Origin: Acidobacteriota bacterium
GTDB lineage: Bacteria > Acidobacteriota > Vicinamibacteria > Vicinamibacterales > JACPPN01
Length of the DNA: 34,485 bases
Assembly: GCA_016190995.1 (NCBI GenBank)
Contig: JACPPN010000062.1
Span: 1-34,485, forward strand
Direction of reading: 5' to 3'
Of the stretch, positions 22,411 to 30,163 are shown one piece after another (the first letter of the stretch is position 1; every line of letters begins with the position of its first letter). The notes under the pieces are model-generated. The model saw only the letters and a program-made list of their open reading frames with translations. It was not told the origin of the DNA and did no database searches. The position numbers were made by a program, and so were the translations under genes.

Positions 22411-23709
22411 CTATTCGAGCGCCTTTCCCTTGGTCTCGGGAATCCAGATCCAGGCGACTCCCGCGAGGAGGAACGCCAAGGCCGCGAGGGAGAGTGCTGC
22501 CCGAAACCCATGGGTCCGGGCAATCGACCCTACCGCGAAGGGCGCCACGGCGCTCGCTACCCGTCCGATGTTGTAGGTGAACCCCTGCGCGGTCGCACGG
22601 ATGTCGGTCGCATAGATCTCCGCGGTGAAGGCGCCGAACCCGGACGACCATCCCGTGCCGAAGAATGCGACGAACGGTCCGAGAAGCAGCAGAACGAGCG
22701 GCTGCCTGGTGGCGGTGTACGCCAGGATGAGGACGGCTGCCGACAAGACGTAGAGGACGTACGTCCGCTTTCGGCCCACCGCATCGCTGATGTAACCGAA
22801 TGTCACGTACCCGAACCACATCCCGACCTGCATCGCGATGATGAGGCCTGACATGGCGACGGCGCTCAGGCCGATGCCTCCCCGGGCCTGCGGCAGCGAA
22901 AGGTAGGCAGGAATCCAGAGGTTGAAGGCCCACCATCCGAACATCGTGCACGCGTTCATCAAGGTGATCGCGATGGTAAGGCGGCGCAGCGGGCCCTGAA
23001 AGATCGCGCTGAACCGGCCTCGGGGTAGGTGGCGTCCTCGCGAGCGACGCCAGATGGCCGGCTCCTCCACGTGACGGCGCACCCAAAACGTAAAGAACGC
23101 TGGCAACACACCGACGAAGAACACCGCGCGCCATCCCCAAACGGGCAGGACGATCGCCGTCACGGCCGCCGCGCAGGCGTAGCCCACTGCCCAGGCGCTC
23201 TGCATGAAGCCGAGCGCCCTGCCGCGGTGCTCGTCTGGCCAGGTTTCCGAGACGAGGGCGGCGCCACTCGCCCATTCGCCGCCCATGCCGAGCCCGAGCA
23301 GGATCCGGAACACGGCGAGCTGGCCGACCGTTTGGGCCAGACCGCACGCGGCGGTGAACACCGAATACATGAGAATGCTCACCATCAGCGCGCGCGTGCG
23401 CCCATAGCGATCGGCCGCGATGCCGAACGCGATGCCGCCGACACCAGACGCGACGAGCGTGATCGATCCCAGCAGGCCTGCAATGGCGGTATCCAGGCTC
23501 AGGTCGGTGATGAGCGATGCCAGAACGAGCGCGTACAGCATGACGTCGAAGGAATCGAGCATCCATCCGAGGAAGGCCGCGATGAACGCCCGATGCGCTT
23601 CGGGCGGCGACGCTCTCCACCAGCCGAAGAGTCCGCGTGAATCGGTCGACTGCAAGGAGCCGACAGCCAACGCCTCGCTGTCGGGCGTCACGGTTAACTC
23701 AGTCCCCAT
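22411..23709 (-). CDS. MFS transporter (metabolite:H+ symporter-like)
   Basis: 12-TM hydrophobicity pattern; GGIAFGIAADRYGRTRALM, LGMGGEWASGAALVSETWPDEHRGRALGFMQS, FGYISDAVGRKRTYV. Confidence 0.92.
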   Translation of the reverse strand: MGTELTVTPDSEALAVGSLQSTDSRGLFGWWRASPPEAHRAFIAAFLGWMLDSFDVMLYALVLASLITDLSLDTAIAGLLGSITLVASGVGGIAFGIAADRYGRTRALMVSILMYSVFTAACGLAQTVGQLAVFRILLGLGMGGEWASGAALVSETWPDEHRGRALGFMQSAWAVGYACAAAVTAIVLPVWGWRAVFFVGVLPAFFTFWVRRHVEEPAIWRRSRGRHLPRGRFSAIFQGPLRRLTIAITLMNACTMFGWWAFNLWIPAYLSLPQARGGIGLSAVAMSGLIIAMQVGMWFGYVTFGYISDAVGRKRTYVLYVLSAAVLILAYTATRQPLVLLLLGPFVAFFGTGWSSGFGAFTAEIYATDIRATAQGFTYNIGRVASAVAPFAVGSIARTHGFRAALSLAALAFLLAGVAWIWIPETKGKALE

Positions 23710-23811
23710 GGGGCGTTCCTTCCGGCCCAGTTCATCGGTTTACAGACGGCGTCGACCCAGATCGCAGATTCGGTCGGACGGGGTGAGTCTACAAAACGAT
23801 GAGTTCGGGAA

Positions 23812-23842
23812 GCCAATCACTATTTCTTTTCAGTCTATAAGT
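23812..23842 (-). promoter_or_regulatory. 31-nt conserved motif site B (MFS operon promoter)
   Basis: Minus strand: ACTTATAGACTGAAAAGAAATAGTGATTGGC; same spacing as sites A, C, D. Confidence 0.7.
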
Positions 23843-23893
23843 CCCTTTCTCCGCGGCTCCAGCAAGGTTATGGCGAACACCAGGATGCCCTGT

Positions 23894-23919
23894 GCGAGAG
23901 CACCGCGCGGTGCTCTCGC
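23894..23919. repeat. Perfect 26-nt palindrome GCGAGAGCACCGCGCGGTGCTCTCGC
   Basis: Two exact 13-nt inverted halves in the divergent MFS/aldolase intergenic region. Confidence 0.9.
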
Positions 23920-24026
23920 GAGATCCGCGCCCTCTCCTCTTGGAGGTCCGCGGAATTTGGTCGACGCGAACCAGGAACCGGCCGCGATCGCCCGGCGATT
24001 CCCGCGTTTCCTTCGAAATTAGCAGG

Positions 24027-24057
24027 GCTTATAGGTTCAAAAGAATAATCAGGTGGA
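24027..24057 (+). promoter_or_regulatory. 31-nt conserved motif site C (aldolase-amidase operon promoter)
   Basis: GCTTATAGGTTCAAAAGAATAATCAGGTGGA; 20/31 identical to site D; TGGACA-17 nt-TAGAGT follows as possible -35/-10. Confidence 0.65.
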
Positions 24058-24243
24058 CAAGGTCCGCCAGCCAGCCTAGAGTGCGTTCGCGCGCCGCATA
24101 GGGGATCTTCAGGAAACCGGTGTCGACTTGAACCTGCCGTTCGAACTGGTGAGCAGCGAGGAACGCGGACGCCGTCAATCGATACGGGACCGGTGGACCT
24201 GTACGTCGCTTCGAGAGATTCTCAGTCACCAAAGGAGTGTCAA

Positions 24244-25095
24244 ATGAAAGCGCAGCGGATCATCTTCACGGGAGCGCTGCTCGGCCTGCTTGGCTTTGCC
24301 GCAGATGTGACGTCCGCCCAAGGCCGGCGGAACCACCTCATCCAGGTGCTCGAGAGCGGCAAGCCGGCGATCGGAGTCTGGACGGGGGCTCTTGCCGCGA
24401 CCCGCATCGCGAAGGTCGTTGCTACGAGTGACGTGGATTTCATCGTGGCCGACGTCGAGCACGACGTCTACGATTTCCCGACGTTGCAGCGTTTCTTGCT
24501 GCAGGTCCAGGACTTCAGCCACCGGTTCAGGACGCAACCTCGTGAAGCCCCCGCCGTTCTCGTGAAGCTCGGCCACCGTGGCGGGTGGGAGCCGAGCTAC
24601 GAAATCGCCGAGACGCTGAAGATTGGCCCCGCGCTGGGCGTCTGGATTCCGGTCGTCGAGAGCCGCCGTGAGCTCGAGCGCGCAATTGCGGCCGTCCATC
24701 ACGCGGAGACGAGCCTTGGAGCGGGCTTGAACCTGCCGTACGACCAGGTTGACGTATGGCCGCTCAATCCAAAAGGGGAGATGTTCGTCGTCGCGATGAT
24801 TGAAACACCCGAAGGAGTCCGCAACGCGCAGGAGATCGTCGAGACGCCCGGCGTGGGCGCGATCCACACGGTGCACATCTCGGAGGCTGATGCCGCCAAG
24901 GTGCTGAAGCTGTGCCTCGACCGAAAGGTCATCGCCGCCGCCGATGCCAATCCCACCAACGCAAAAGCGAAACTCGATGCAGGGTACCGGCTCCTGAGCC
25001 TGGGATGGGATTTCGGCATGCTGCAGCGACAGCTCAACGAGAACATCAAAGGGGTACGAGGCGCAGCCGCTACTGGAACGAGCACGCGCCCATAG
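24244..25095 (+). CDS. HpcH/HpaI aldolase/citrate lyase-family protein with predicted N-terminal signal peptide
   Basis: MKAQRIIFTGALLGLLGFAADVTSAQG then HpcH/HpaI-like SGKPAIGVWTGA..VDFIVADVEHDVYDFPTLQRFL..VAMIETPEGVRNAQEIVETPGVGAIHTV; ATG at 24244 with SD AAAGGAG (track start 24193 is too early). Confidence 0.88.
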   Translation: MKAQRIIFTGALLGLLGFAADVTSAQGRRNHLIQVLESGKPAIGVWTGALAATRIAKVVATSDVDFIVADVEHDVYDFPTLQRFLLQVQDFSHRFRTQPREAPAVLVKLGHRGGWEPSYEIAETLKIGPALGVWIPVVESRRELERAIAAVHHAETSLGAGLNLPYDQVDVWPLNPKGEMFVVAMIETPEGVRNAQEIVETPGVGAIHTVHISEADAAKVLKLCLDRKVIAAADANPTNAKAKLDAGYRLLSLGWDFGMLQRQLNENIKGVRGAAATGTSTRP

Positions 25096-25149
25096 CCCCT
25101 GGCCGGCGAAGGGAATCGCTGCGGAGCACAAATCAAGGAAGGAGGGAGC

Positions 25150-26544
25150 ATGCCCCGTGACGCCTTGGTGTTCTCGAGCTTGACCGAGCTGTCACGCATG
25201 ATCAGATCAAAACGGATCTCGCCGGTCGAGCTCGCCCAGGAGCATATCGCCCGTATCAAGGGCCTCGACGCGAAGCTCCTGTCCGTCATCACCCTGACCG
25301 AGGAGCTCGCGCTGGAGCAGGCACGACAGGCGGAGAAGGAGATCTCGAGGTCGCAGTATCGCGGACCGCTTCATGGCATCCCTTATGGAGTCAAAGACCT
25401 GCTGGATACGAAGAACATCCGTACCACCTGGGGCCTCAAGCATCACGGGAACCGGATCCCAACAGAAGATGCCACTGTGGTCGCGAAGCTCGGCACGGCA
25501 GGAGGTGTGCTGATCGCCAAGCTGTCAATGGGCGAGCTCGCTCGCGGCGCGACCTGGTTTGGCGGGACCACGCGATGTCCGTGGGACACCACTCGGTCCA
25601 GCGGTGGCTCGTCGGCGGGACCGGGTGCTGCAACGGCCGCCGGGTTCGTGGTGTTCAGTATAGGCAGCGAGACCATGGGTTCGCTGCTTGGACCGGCGGC
25701 GGCATGCGGCGTGACGGGCCTTCGCCCCACCTATGGTCGCGTGAGTCGGGCCGGCGCGATGGCTCTTTCGTGGACGATAGACAAGCTGGGACCGATGTGC
25801 CGAAGTGTCGGGGATTGCGCCCACGTCTTCGACGCGATCCGCGGCGCTGATCCGCGCGATCCCTCCGTTGTAGAGGTCCCGCACCGGTGGAATCCTACAC
25901 TTCGTCTTCCAAAGCTTCGTGTCGGTGTGGTGGAGAGTGAGTTCGACGGCGTCAGCGACGACCGCGTGAAGAAGGTGCTGATGGATGCCGTTGCGGCAAT
26001 CGAGAAGCTGGGGATGACGGTCAAGCCGATCGAGTTGCCCGATTACCCCTATCAGGCGGTGTTCGAGATGGTGCGGGGCGCGGAAGCCGCGGTGTTCTTC
26101 GAGGAGCTCATTCAGGATGGCCTGGATTCTCTCACCGACAACGCGCCGCGCGCGTGGAAGAACCTTCTACGTGTCGCCCGATTCACGCCGGCCGTGCACT
26201 ATCTCAAGGCCCAACAAGTCCGGACGATGATGCAGACCGACGTCAGTCGGCTCATGCAAGAGATCGACCTGTGGGTGGCTCCGGCGGGCGGACCGGCGAC
26301 GCCCATTGACCGTCCGGCCCAGGAACCTCGAGCGGCCCCGCGCCCTGCTCCTCAGCCGCGAACTCTTAACTTGACGAACCTCACGGGTCAGCCGGCGCTG
26401 TGCCTCCCTGCCGGCTTCGTTGATGGCTTGCCGATAGGCACGCAGCTGGTTGGCCGGAGTTTCGACGAACAGTCACTCCTGGCACTCGGACATGCCTATC
26501 AGCAGGCGACCGGCTGGCATTTACGCCACCCCACGCTCTCCTGA
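25150..26544 (+). CDS. Amidase signature-family enzyme
   Basis: GPLHGIPYGVKDLLDT, TTRSSGGSSAGPGAATAAGF, SETMGSLLGPAAACGVTGLRPTYGRVSRAGAM; SD AGGAAGGAGG. Confidence 0.93.
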   Translation: MPRDALVFSSLTELSRMIRSKRISPVELAQEHIARIKGLDAKLLSVITLTEELALEQARQAEKEISRSQYRGPLHGIPYGVKDLLDTKNIRTTWGLKHHGNRIPTEDATVVAKLGTAGGVLIAKLSMGELARGATWFGGTTRCPWDTTRSSGGSSAGPGAATAAGFVVFSIGSETMGSLLGPAAACGVTGLRPTYGRVSRAGAMALSWTIDKLGPMCRSVGDCAHVFDAIRGADPRDPSVVEVPHRWNPTLRLPKLRVGVVESEFDGVSDDRVKKVLMDAVAAIEKLGMTVKPIELPDYPYQAVFEMVRGAEAAVFFEELIQDGLDSLTDNAPRAWKNLLRVARFTPAVHYLKAQQVRTMMQTDVSRLMQEIDLWVAPAGGPATPIDRPAQEPRAAPRPAPQPRTLNLTNLTGQPALCLPAGFVDGLPIGTQLVGRSFDEQSLLALGHAYQQATGWHLRHPTLS

Positions 26545-26555
26545 AGGACAGACCC

Positions 26556-26876
26556 ATGGCTCCCATCGATCAAAGCAGGCGAACGTTTGCCGCGGCTCTT
26601 GGTGGCCTGCTCCTCGCACCCGCTCTCCTGGAGTCCGCCGTACAAGAGCTGAATCAGAGTGGAAAGATCAGCAGGGAGACGCTGACGAGCGCCCTGCGGC
26701 TCACGGGTGACGCACTGACGGAAGAGCAAATCAATCGGACGAGTCCGGCGTTGGAGATGCTGATCAACGACTTCGCCGCGCTTCGAAAGGTCAGCATTCC
26801 ACCCGGCGTAGAGCCGGCCGTGCGCTTCTACGCAGCGGCTCGCGTTTCGACGGCACCGAGCCCGACGAGATCCTGA
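26556..26876 (+). CDS. Small GatC/AtzG-like protein with Tat-like leader; possibly frameshifted at 3' end
   Basis: SRRTFAAALGGLLLAPAL leader; LTEEQINRTSPALEMLINDFAALRKVSIPPGVEPAVRF resembles GatC/AtzG-type amidase partners; 11 nt after amidase stop. Confidence 0.55.
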   Translation: MAPIDQSRRTFAAALGGLLLAPALLESAVQELNQSGKISRETLTSALRLTGDALTEEQINRTSPALEMLINDFAALRKVSIPPGVEPAVRFYAAARVSTAPSPTRS

Positions 26877-26918
26877 CGGGATTCTACGACGCTCTCGTCA
26901 ACCGGCAGTCGTTTCTTC

Positions 26919-27866
26919 TCATCTGGAGACGGCGCTGGCGGAAAGCTGCCGCTCCAGACGCGCCATGAGGCAATCCAGTTCCGCGCGATCGTCAGCCGAC
27001 AGGACGTACCCGGGAGGCCGGAGCGCGGGAGAAGCAATTGCCCGGCGGCGAAACAAGATCTCCTTCCTGATGGCCAGGCCCATCCCTGGCTGTTGCTCGT
27101 ACCGGAGGATCGGCAGATAGGCATCAAAGACGTCCTCGGCACCCTCGGCATCGCCATCAGTGAACCGCTCGAAAACCTCCACGAGCATTTCCGGGTACGC
27201 AAAGCCTGTCATTGCCCCGTCCGCCCCGCGGCGCAGCTCAAGAGGGTAGTAAAGCGCCCCGTTGCCGATGAGAATGCTGGTCCTGCGGAGTCCCTGGCGC
27301 TCCGCCTCGGTTCTGATCTGGGTAATCTTCGCGAGGCCCGGGCAGTCCTCATGCTTGAGCATGACGAGTTGAGGGAAGTCACGCACGAGCCGATGGAATA
27401 GCGATGCCGACAGATACACCCCCGTCGTCTGGGGGTAGTCTTGATAGACGACGGGCACGTCCGGCCCGATGGTCTCGAACACCTTCGCGTAATAACTGTA
27501 GGTCTGATCATCGGTCCGAAGTCCCGCTCCCGGTGCAATCATCACACCCGCAGCCCCGTCGTCCATGGCTGCCTTCGTGAGACCCTTCATCACCGAGAGC
27601 GCGGGCCCCGATACGCCGACGACAACCGGCAGACGAGCCCCCACGTGCCGGAGGACATGGCGCGTAAGCGACAGCGCCTCGTCGCAGGTTAGCTTCTGCG
27701 CCTCACCCATGACGCCGAGGATCGTGATGCCATGCACACGCGTTTCGACGTAGAAATCGAGCATGGAATCCACGCTTCGGTCGTCGATCGTGCCGGTGTC
27801 GGAAAACGGGGTCACTGCGATAGCGAACACGCCGCGCGTCTGCTCGCTCAGTAGGTATTTCCCCAT
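26919..27866 (-). CDS. DapA-family lyase/dehydratase (dihydrodipicolinate synthase-like)
   Basis: GVFAIAVTPFSDTGTIDDRSVDSMLDFYVETRVHGITILGVMGE, VVYQDYPQTTGV, LVMLKHEDCPG (Schiff-base Lys); ATG at 27866 with SD AGGAAGGAG. Confidence 0.92.
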   Translation of the reverse strand: MGKYLLSEQTRGVFAIAVTPFSDTGTIDDRSVDSMLDFYVETRVHGITILGVMGEAQKLTCDEALSLTRHVLRHVGARLPVVVGVSGPALSVMKGLTKAAMDDGAAGVMIAPGAGLRTDDQTYSYYAKVFETIGPDVPVVYQDYPQTTGVYLSASLFHRLVRDFPQLVMLKHEDCPGLAKITQIRTEAERQGLRRTSILIGNGALYYPLELRRGADGAMTGFAYPEMLVEVFERFTDGDAEGAEDVFDAYLPILRYEQQPGMGLAIRKEILFRRRAIASPALRPPGYVLSADDRAELDCLMARLERQLSASAVSR

Positions 27867-27898
27867 AGGCTCCTTCCTCTCGCGCGCATCATTGCCCC

Positions 27899-27963
27899 TA
27901 GCGAAGGTTCGCCTGTCCCGGCAGTGTCTTGTCACTCGGCGGGTCGAGGCGAAGCTTCGCTAC
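27899..27963 (+). repeat. Dispersed repeat family 1, core-only copy
   Basis: TAGCGAAGGTTCGCCTGTCCCGGCAGTGTCTTGTCACTCGGCGGGTCGAGGCGAAGCTTCGCTAC; nearly identical to 130-194. Confidence 0.88.
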
Positions 27964-28991
27964 GCGCCGGCGGCACTCCGGACTCCGACAGGTTCGATTG
28001 CCGCCACGGTGGCGTCGGCCAGCGCCACCGGCGTGCCCAATGCGCTGGCCATCGCGCGCGTGTAGACGAAGGCTGCGGTCGCGACATCCTCGATGGCCAC
28101 TCCGACGGATTTGAAGAGCGTGATTTCTGCGGCGGTCTGGCGCCCCTGCTTGCGACCAGCCACGATCTCGCCCAGCTGGGCGTGCACGGCATCCGCAGCG
28201 AATGCCCCGCCCTCGATGGCCGCGCGCAGATCGCCGGCCTCTTCGAGCACCTGGTCCTTGAAGTCGACGACGACCTTGCTGCGGCGGAAGGTCTCGCCAT
28301 CCAGTTCGCGCTTGGCCGGCGTGTTTGAGCCCACCCCGCTCACGTGGGTGCCTTCCTCGAGCCATTCACCGGAAAAAACAGGCGCGCTGGAGGTGGTGGC
28401 GGTCACAACGAGATCGCTTCCGGCGACCGTCTCGCGCGCGCTCGCCCCCGGGCGCGCCGCGACGTTCAGCTCCCTCTCGATCCAGCCTGCGAAATCGAGG
28501 GCCTTCCCCGCGTCGACGTCGAACACCTTGACGAGCGTGATCCGACGAACTTCGGCGAGGGCAGCCACTTGGTGGCGCGCCTGGACGCCGCCGCCAAAGA
28601 TACCGATCACGGAAGCATCGTCGCGTGCCAGATACCGGGCCGCCACGCCGGTCGACGCGCCGGTCCGGATCCCGGTGATGTGGTTGGCAGCGATCACCGC
28701 CCGCAACGCGCCGTCGCTCGCGTCGAACAGCAACAGGGCAAAGTACGTTTCACCGTGAGCGCGGCGACCGGGATAACCGGTCAACGTTTTCACTCCAAAG
28801 ACTCCGGCGCGCGGAAGTACGGCCGCCATGGCTCGAAAGGCGCCCCCGCTGCCGGGAATGTTCATGCTGAGGCGCGGCACCAGGATCGTCTCGCCGGCCG
28901 CGTGTTGGCGGAAGACATCCTCGATGAGCCGCACGCCGTCTGACATGCCAAGGACCGACGCCACGTCGAATTCGGATAGGACGAGAACCAT
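27960..28991 (-). CDS. Ornithine cyclodeaminase/mu-crystallin family protein
   Basis: GVFGVKTLTGYPGR, AVIAANHITGIRTGASTGVAARYLARDDASVIGIFGGGVQARHQ, DLVVTATTSSAPVF; start MVLVLSEFD at 28991 (track start 29087 is too early). Confidence 0.92.
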   Translation of the reverse strand: MVLVLSEFDVASVLGMSDGVRLIEDVFRQHAAGETILVPRLSMNIPGSGGAFRAMAAVLPRAGVFGVKTLTGYPGRRAHGETYFALLLFDASDGALRAVIAANHITGIRTGASTGVAARYLARDDASVIGIFGGGVQARHQVAALAEVRRITLVKVFDVDAGKALDFAGWIERELNVAARPGASARETVAGSDLVVTATTSSAPVFSGEWLEEGTHVSGVGSNTPAKRELDGETFRRSKVVVDFKDQVLEEAGDLRAAIEGGAFAADAVHAQLGEIVAGRKQGRQTAAEITLFKSVGVAIEDVATAAFVYTRAMASALGTPVALADATVAAIEPVGVRSAAGA

Positions 28992-29060
28992 GAGACTGCT
29001 CCGGGAAATGGCTGAAAGGTCACAGCGAGAACGCAGGATATTGAAGGTCCATGACGCTGA

Positions 29061-29091
29061 TCCAATCAATAATTGTTTGCTCCCCATAAGC
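29061..29091 (-). promoter_or_regulatory. 31-nt conserved motif site D (OCD/LysR2 divergent promoter)
   Basis: Minus strand: GCTTATGGGGAGCAAACAATTATTGATTGGA; 24/31 identical to site A. Confidence 0.75.
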
Positions 29092-29110
29092 CACGCCGGC
29101 TGTGCAGCAT

Positions 29111-29119
29111 GCTAGAATG
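29111..29119 (+). promoter_or_regulatory. Candidate -10 (GCTAGAATG) of LysR copy 2
   Basis: Same GCTAGAATG as upstream of LysR copy 1. Confidence 0.5.
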
Positions 29120-29191
29120 CCTGCCTTCTCGACCGTCGACCGGCCTGTCAGTTGCGCGGCCTATTCATGCGGATAGTCGCAGGAGTCGTCG

Positions 29192-30154
29192 ATGGACATC
29201 CATCAGCTCGAGCACTTCCTGGCAGTCGTCGATGAGCGCACCTTCACGCGGGCCGCGGGACGGTTGTGCCGGACGCAGCCAGCCGTGAGCCAGAGCATCA
29301 GGAAGCTGGAAGAGGAGCTTGAAGGTCCGCTACTCGCGCGCGACAAGCACGGCCTCATCTTGACGGAAACGGGCAAGCGTCTCCTCGACTATGCGCGGCG
29401 GATGATTCACCTGCGGGATGAAGCCGTGCGCACGCTCGGAGAGCTGCGTGACCGGAGCAGCGGCACGTTGTCGATCGCGTCGCACGAGACGGCCGCGCTG
29501 TATCTCTTGCCGGGGCCCCTGCGGGCCTATGCGCGCCAGTTCCAGGAGGTTCGTGTCGGCGTCTATCGCAGCCCGCTCGACGAGATTCCCGAACGGGTGC
29601 TGGATCGCGAGGTCGATCTCGGCTTCGTGGCCGAAGAGCCGCTCTCGCGCGATCTCCATTCCGTGCACATCTACTCCGACGAACTGATCCTCGTCGCATC
29701 CCCGCGCCACCCCGTGGCCGCGCGCCGGGCGGTGCAGATCACCGAGCTCGGGCAAGAGCACTTCGTGACGCACCATTTGTGCACGAGCAGCCTGCGGAAG
29801 ATTCTTGACGTGTTCCATCAGCACCGTACGCCGTTCAAGGTGGCGGCGGACCTGTGGAGCTTCGGAAACATCAAGGATTTCGTCGAGCAGGACATTGGTT
29901 TGGCAATCGTCCCACGGGTCACCGTCCTTCAGAGCTTGCGGTCGGGCCAGCTGGTGGAGGTTCAAGTCCAACAGATCCACATTCCGCGACAGACCTACGT
30001 AATCTTCCGCGACCCTCAGTACATGTCCGCGGCGGCCCGCGGGCTCTTGAAGATCCTGAGCGATTTCGACTGGAACCACTGGCAGGCCCAGAAAGGACTT
30101 CAGCCGCCACCCATGGCTGCGCGTGCCCAGATGGGGCGCTTGCGACGGGTCTGA
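29192..30154 (+). CDS. LysR-family transcriptional regulator (copy 2, close paralogue of 10563-11507)
   Basis: MDIHQLEHFLAVVDERTFTRAAGRLCRTQPAVSQSIRKLEEEL; shares long blocks with copy 1 (e.g. IASHETAALYLLPGPLR, NIKDFVEQDIGLAIVPRVTVLQ). Confidence 0.95.
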   Translation: MDIHQLEHFLAVVDERTFTRAAGRLCRTQPAVSQSIRKLEEELEGPLLARDKHGLILTETGKRLLDYARRMIHLRDEAVRTLGELRDRSSGTLSIASHETAALYLLPGPLRAYARQFQEVRVGVYRSPLDEIPERVLDREVDLGFVAEEPLSRDLHSVHIYSDELILVASPRHPVAARRAVQITELGQEHFVTHHLCTSSLRKILDVFHQHRTPFKVAADLWSFGNIKDFVEQDIGLAIVPRVTVLQSLRSGQLVEVQVQQIHIPRQTYVIFRDPQYMSAAARGLLKILSDFDWNHWQAQKGLQPPPMAARAQMGRLRRV

Positions 30155-30163
30155 AAACCTCGA

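Noticed and set aside
22376-23620. 414-aa minus-strand ORF overlapping the MFS gene in another frame
   Set aside because: Arg/His-rich shadow frame; the 22411-23709 frame has clear MFS motifs and TM pattern
24127-24140. CTTGAACCTGCCGT-type match between the aldolase leader (about 24127) and its coding region (about 24727), possible gene remnant
   Set aside because: Only about 14 nt match with unrelated flanks; likely chance
27898-28365. 155-aa ORF ending in VAKLRLDPPSDKTLPGQANLR
   Set aside because: Shadow ORF; its C-terminus is the translated repeat family 1 and it overlaps the OCD gene
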